This document shows, piece by piece, positions 21,303 to 21,369 of a stretch of 21,369 bases of DNA (positions within the stretch are counted from its first letter, which is position 1; each line of letters opens with the position of its first letter). Source of the stretch: RUG13409 sp045546135 (GTDB lineage: Bacteria; Bacillota; Clostridia; Peptostreptococcales; Anaerovoracaceae); assembly GCA_045546135.1 (NCBI GenBank), contig JAZQCD010000024.1, positions 1 through 21,369 of the forward strand, given 5' to 3'. Made by a program: the position numbers and the translations under genes. The notes beneath the pieces are model-generated. The model saw only the letters and a program-made list of their open reading frames with translations. It did not search any database and had not been told where the DNA came from.

Positions 21303-21369
21303 ATGGAGAAAGGTGTGAAAGCGATCATTCTGGCGGCGGGAATGGGCAAACGGCTGCGCAGCGAGAGCT
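21303..21369 (+). CDS. Sugar-nucleotidyltransferase, N-terminus only (runs off the window)
   Basis: Only 22 codons are visible: a protein starting MEKGVKAIILAAGMGKRLRS. The AIILAAGMGKRL block is the N-terminal nucleotide-binding loop (LAAGxGxRL) of the nucleotidyltransferase group that includes glucose-1-phosphate thymidylyltransferases, LicC-type cytidylyltransferases and GlmU; the exact substrate cannot be told. AAAAGGAG lies eight bases before the ATG. Codons are GC-rich (Ala GCG three times, Leu CTG twice, Arg CGG and CGC), unlike the rest of the window, where Arg is mostly AGA or AGG. This suggests foreign origin. Confidence 0.7.
   Translation, partial: MEKGVKAIILAAGMGKRLRSES

Overview
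The window reads as an AT-rich, low-GC Gram-positive chromosome, most likely class Clostridia and plausibly a Lachnospiraceae-like lineage. The support is AGGAGG-type ribosome binding sites, consensus housekeeping promoters (TTGACA-17-TATAAT), U-tailed hairpin terminators, an Arg/Ile codon bias to AGA and ATA, RicT/YaaT, an AbrB-type regulator with a Cys-rich tail, and clostridial gene order around tmk-holB-ricT. Genus cannot be told from the sequence.

Layout: (1) 1-355 is the end of an rRNA operon: 23S 3' end, 5S rRNA and its terminator. (2) 374-2926 is a plus-strand housekeeping operon: a small membrane protein, thymidylate kinase, DNA polymerase III delta', RicT. (3) 2996-3639 on the minus strand holds a coiled-coil membrane protein translationally coupled to an AbrB-like regulator, divergent from murA (3824-5086) across nested promoters. 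(4) 5294-8155 is a flavin cassette: a membrane-anchored protein with two FMN-binding domains, a lipoprotein with two internal repeats each ending in a variant SGCT flavinylation-like motif, and a lipoprotein ApbE flavin transferase. ApbE probably attaches FMN to the first protein and possibly to the second, giving an extracytoplasmic flavin redox module. This is the most interesting gene set here. (5) 8165-8464 holds tRNA-Gly(CCC), followed by a direct duplication of the tRNA 3' end that brackets an array of strong hairpins. (6) 8566-9501 is class II fructose-bisphosphate aldolase. (7) 9574-13879 is a complete ABC importer: lipoprotein binding protein, fused two-domain permease, ATPase with TOBE region; substrate unknown, with an attenuator-like terminator after the first gene. 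(8) 13949-16937 on the minus strand is the glycolytic pair pgi-pgm. (9) 17091-20992 on the plus strand is an XTP/dITP pyrophosphatase, a D,D-carboxypeptidase and uvrC. (10) 21075-21160 on the minus strand is a tRNA-Leu(CAG) with several non-canonical bases but a near-perfect promoter. (11) From about 21215 the composition becomes clearly GC-rich, and a sugar-nucleotidyltransferase gene begins at 21303 and runs off the window, suggesting an acquired segment or an assembly junction.

Most genes are ordinary core genes. The points worth following are the SGCT lipoprotein with ApbE, the tRNA-Gly 3'-end duplication with its hairpin array, the aberrant tRNA-Leu, and the compositional break at the right edge.
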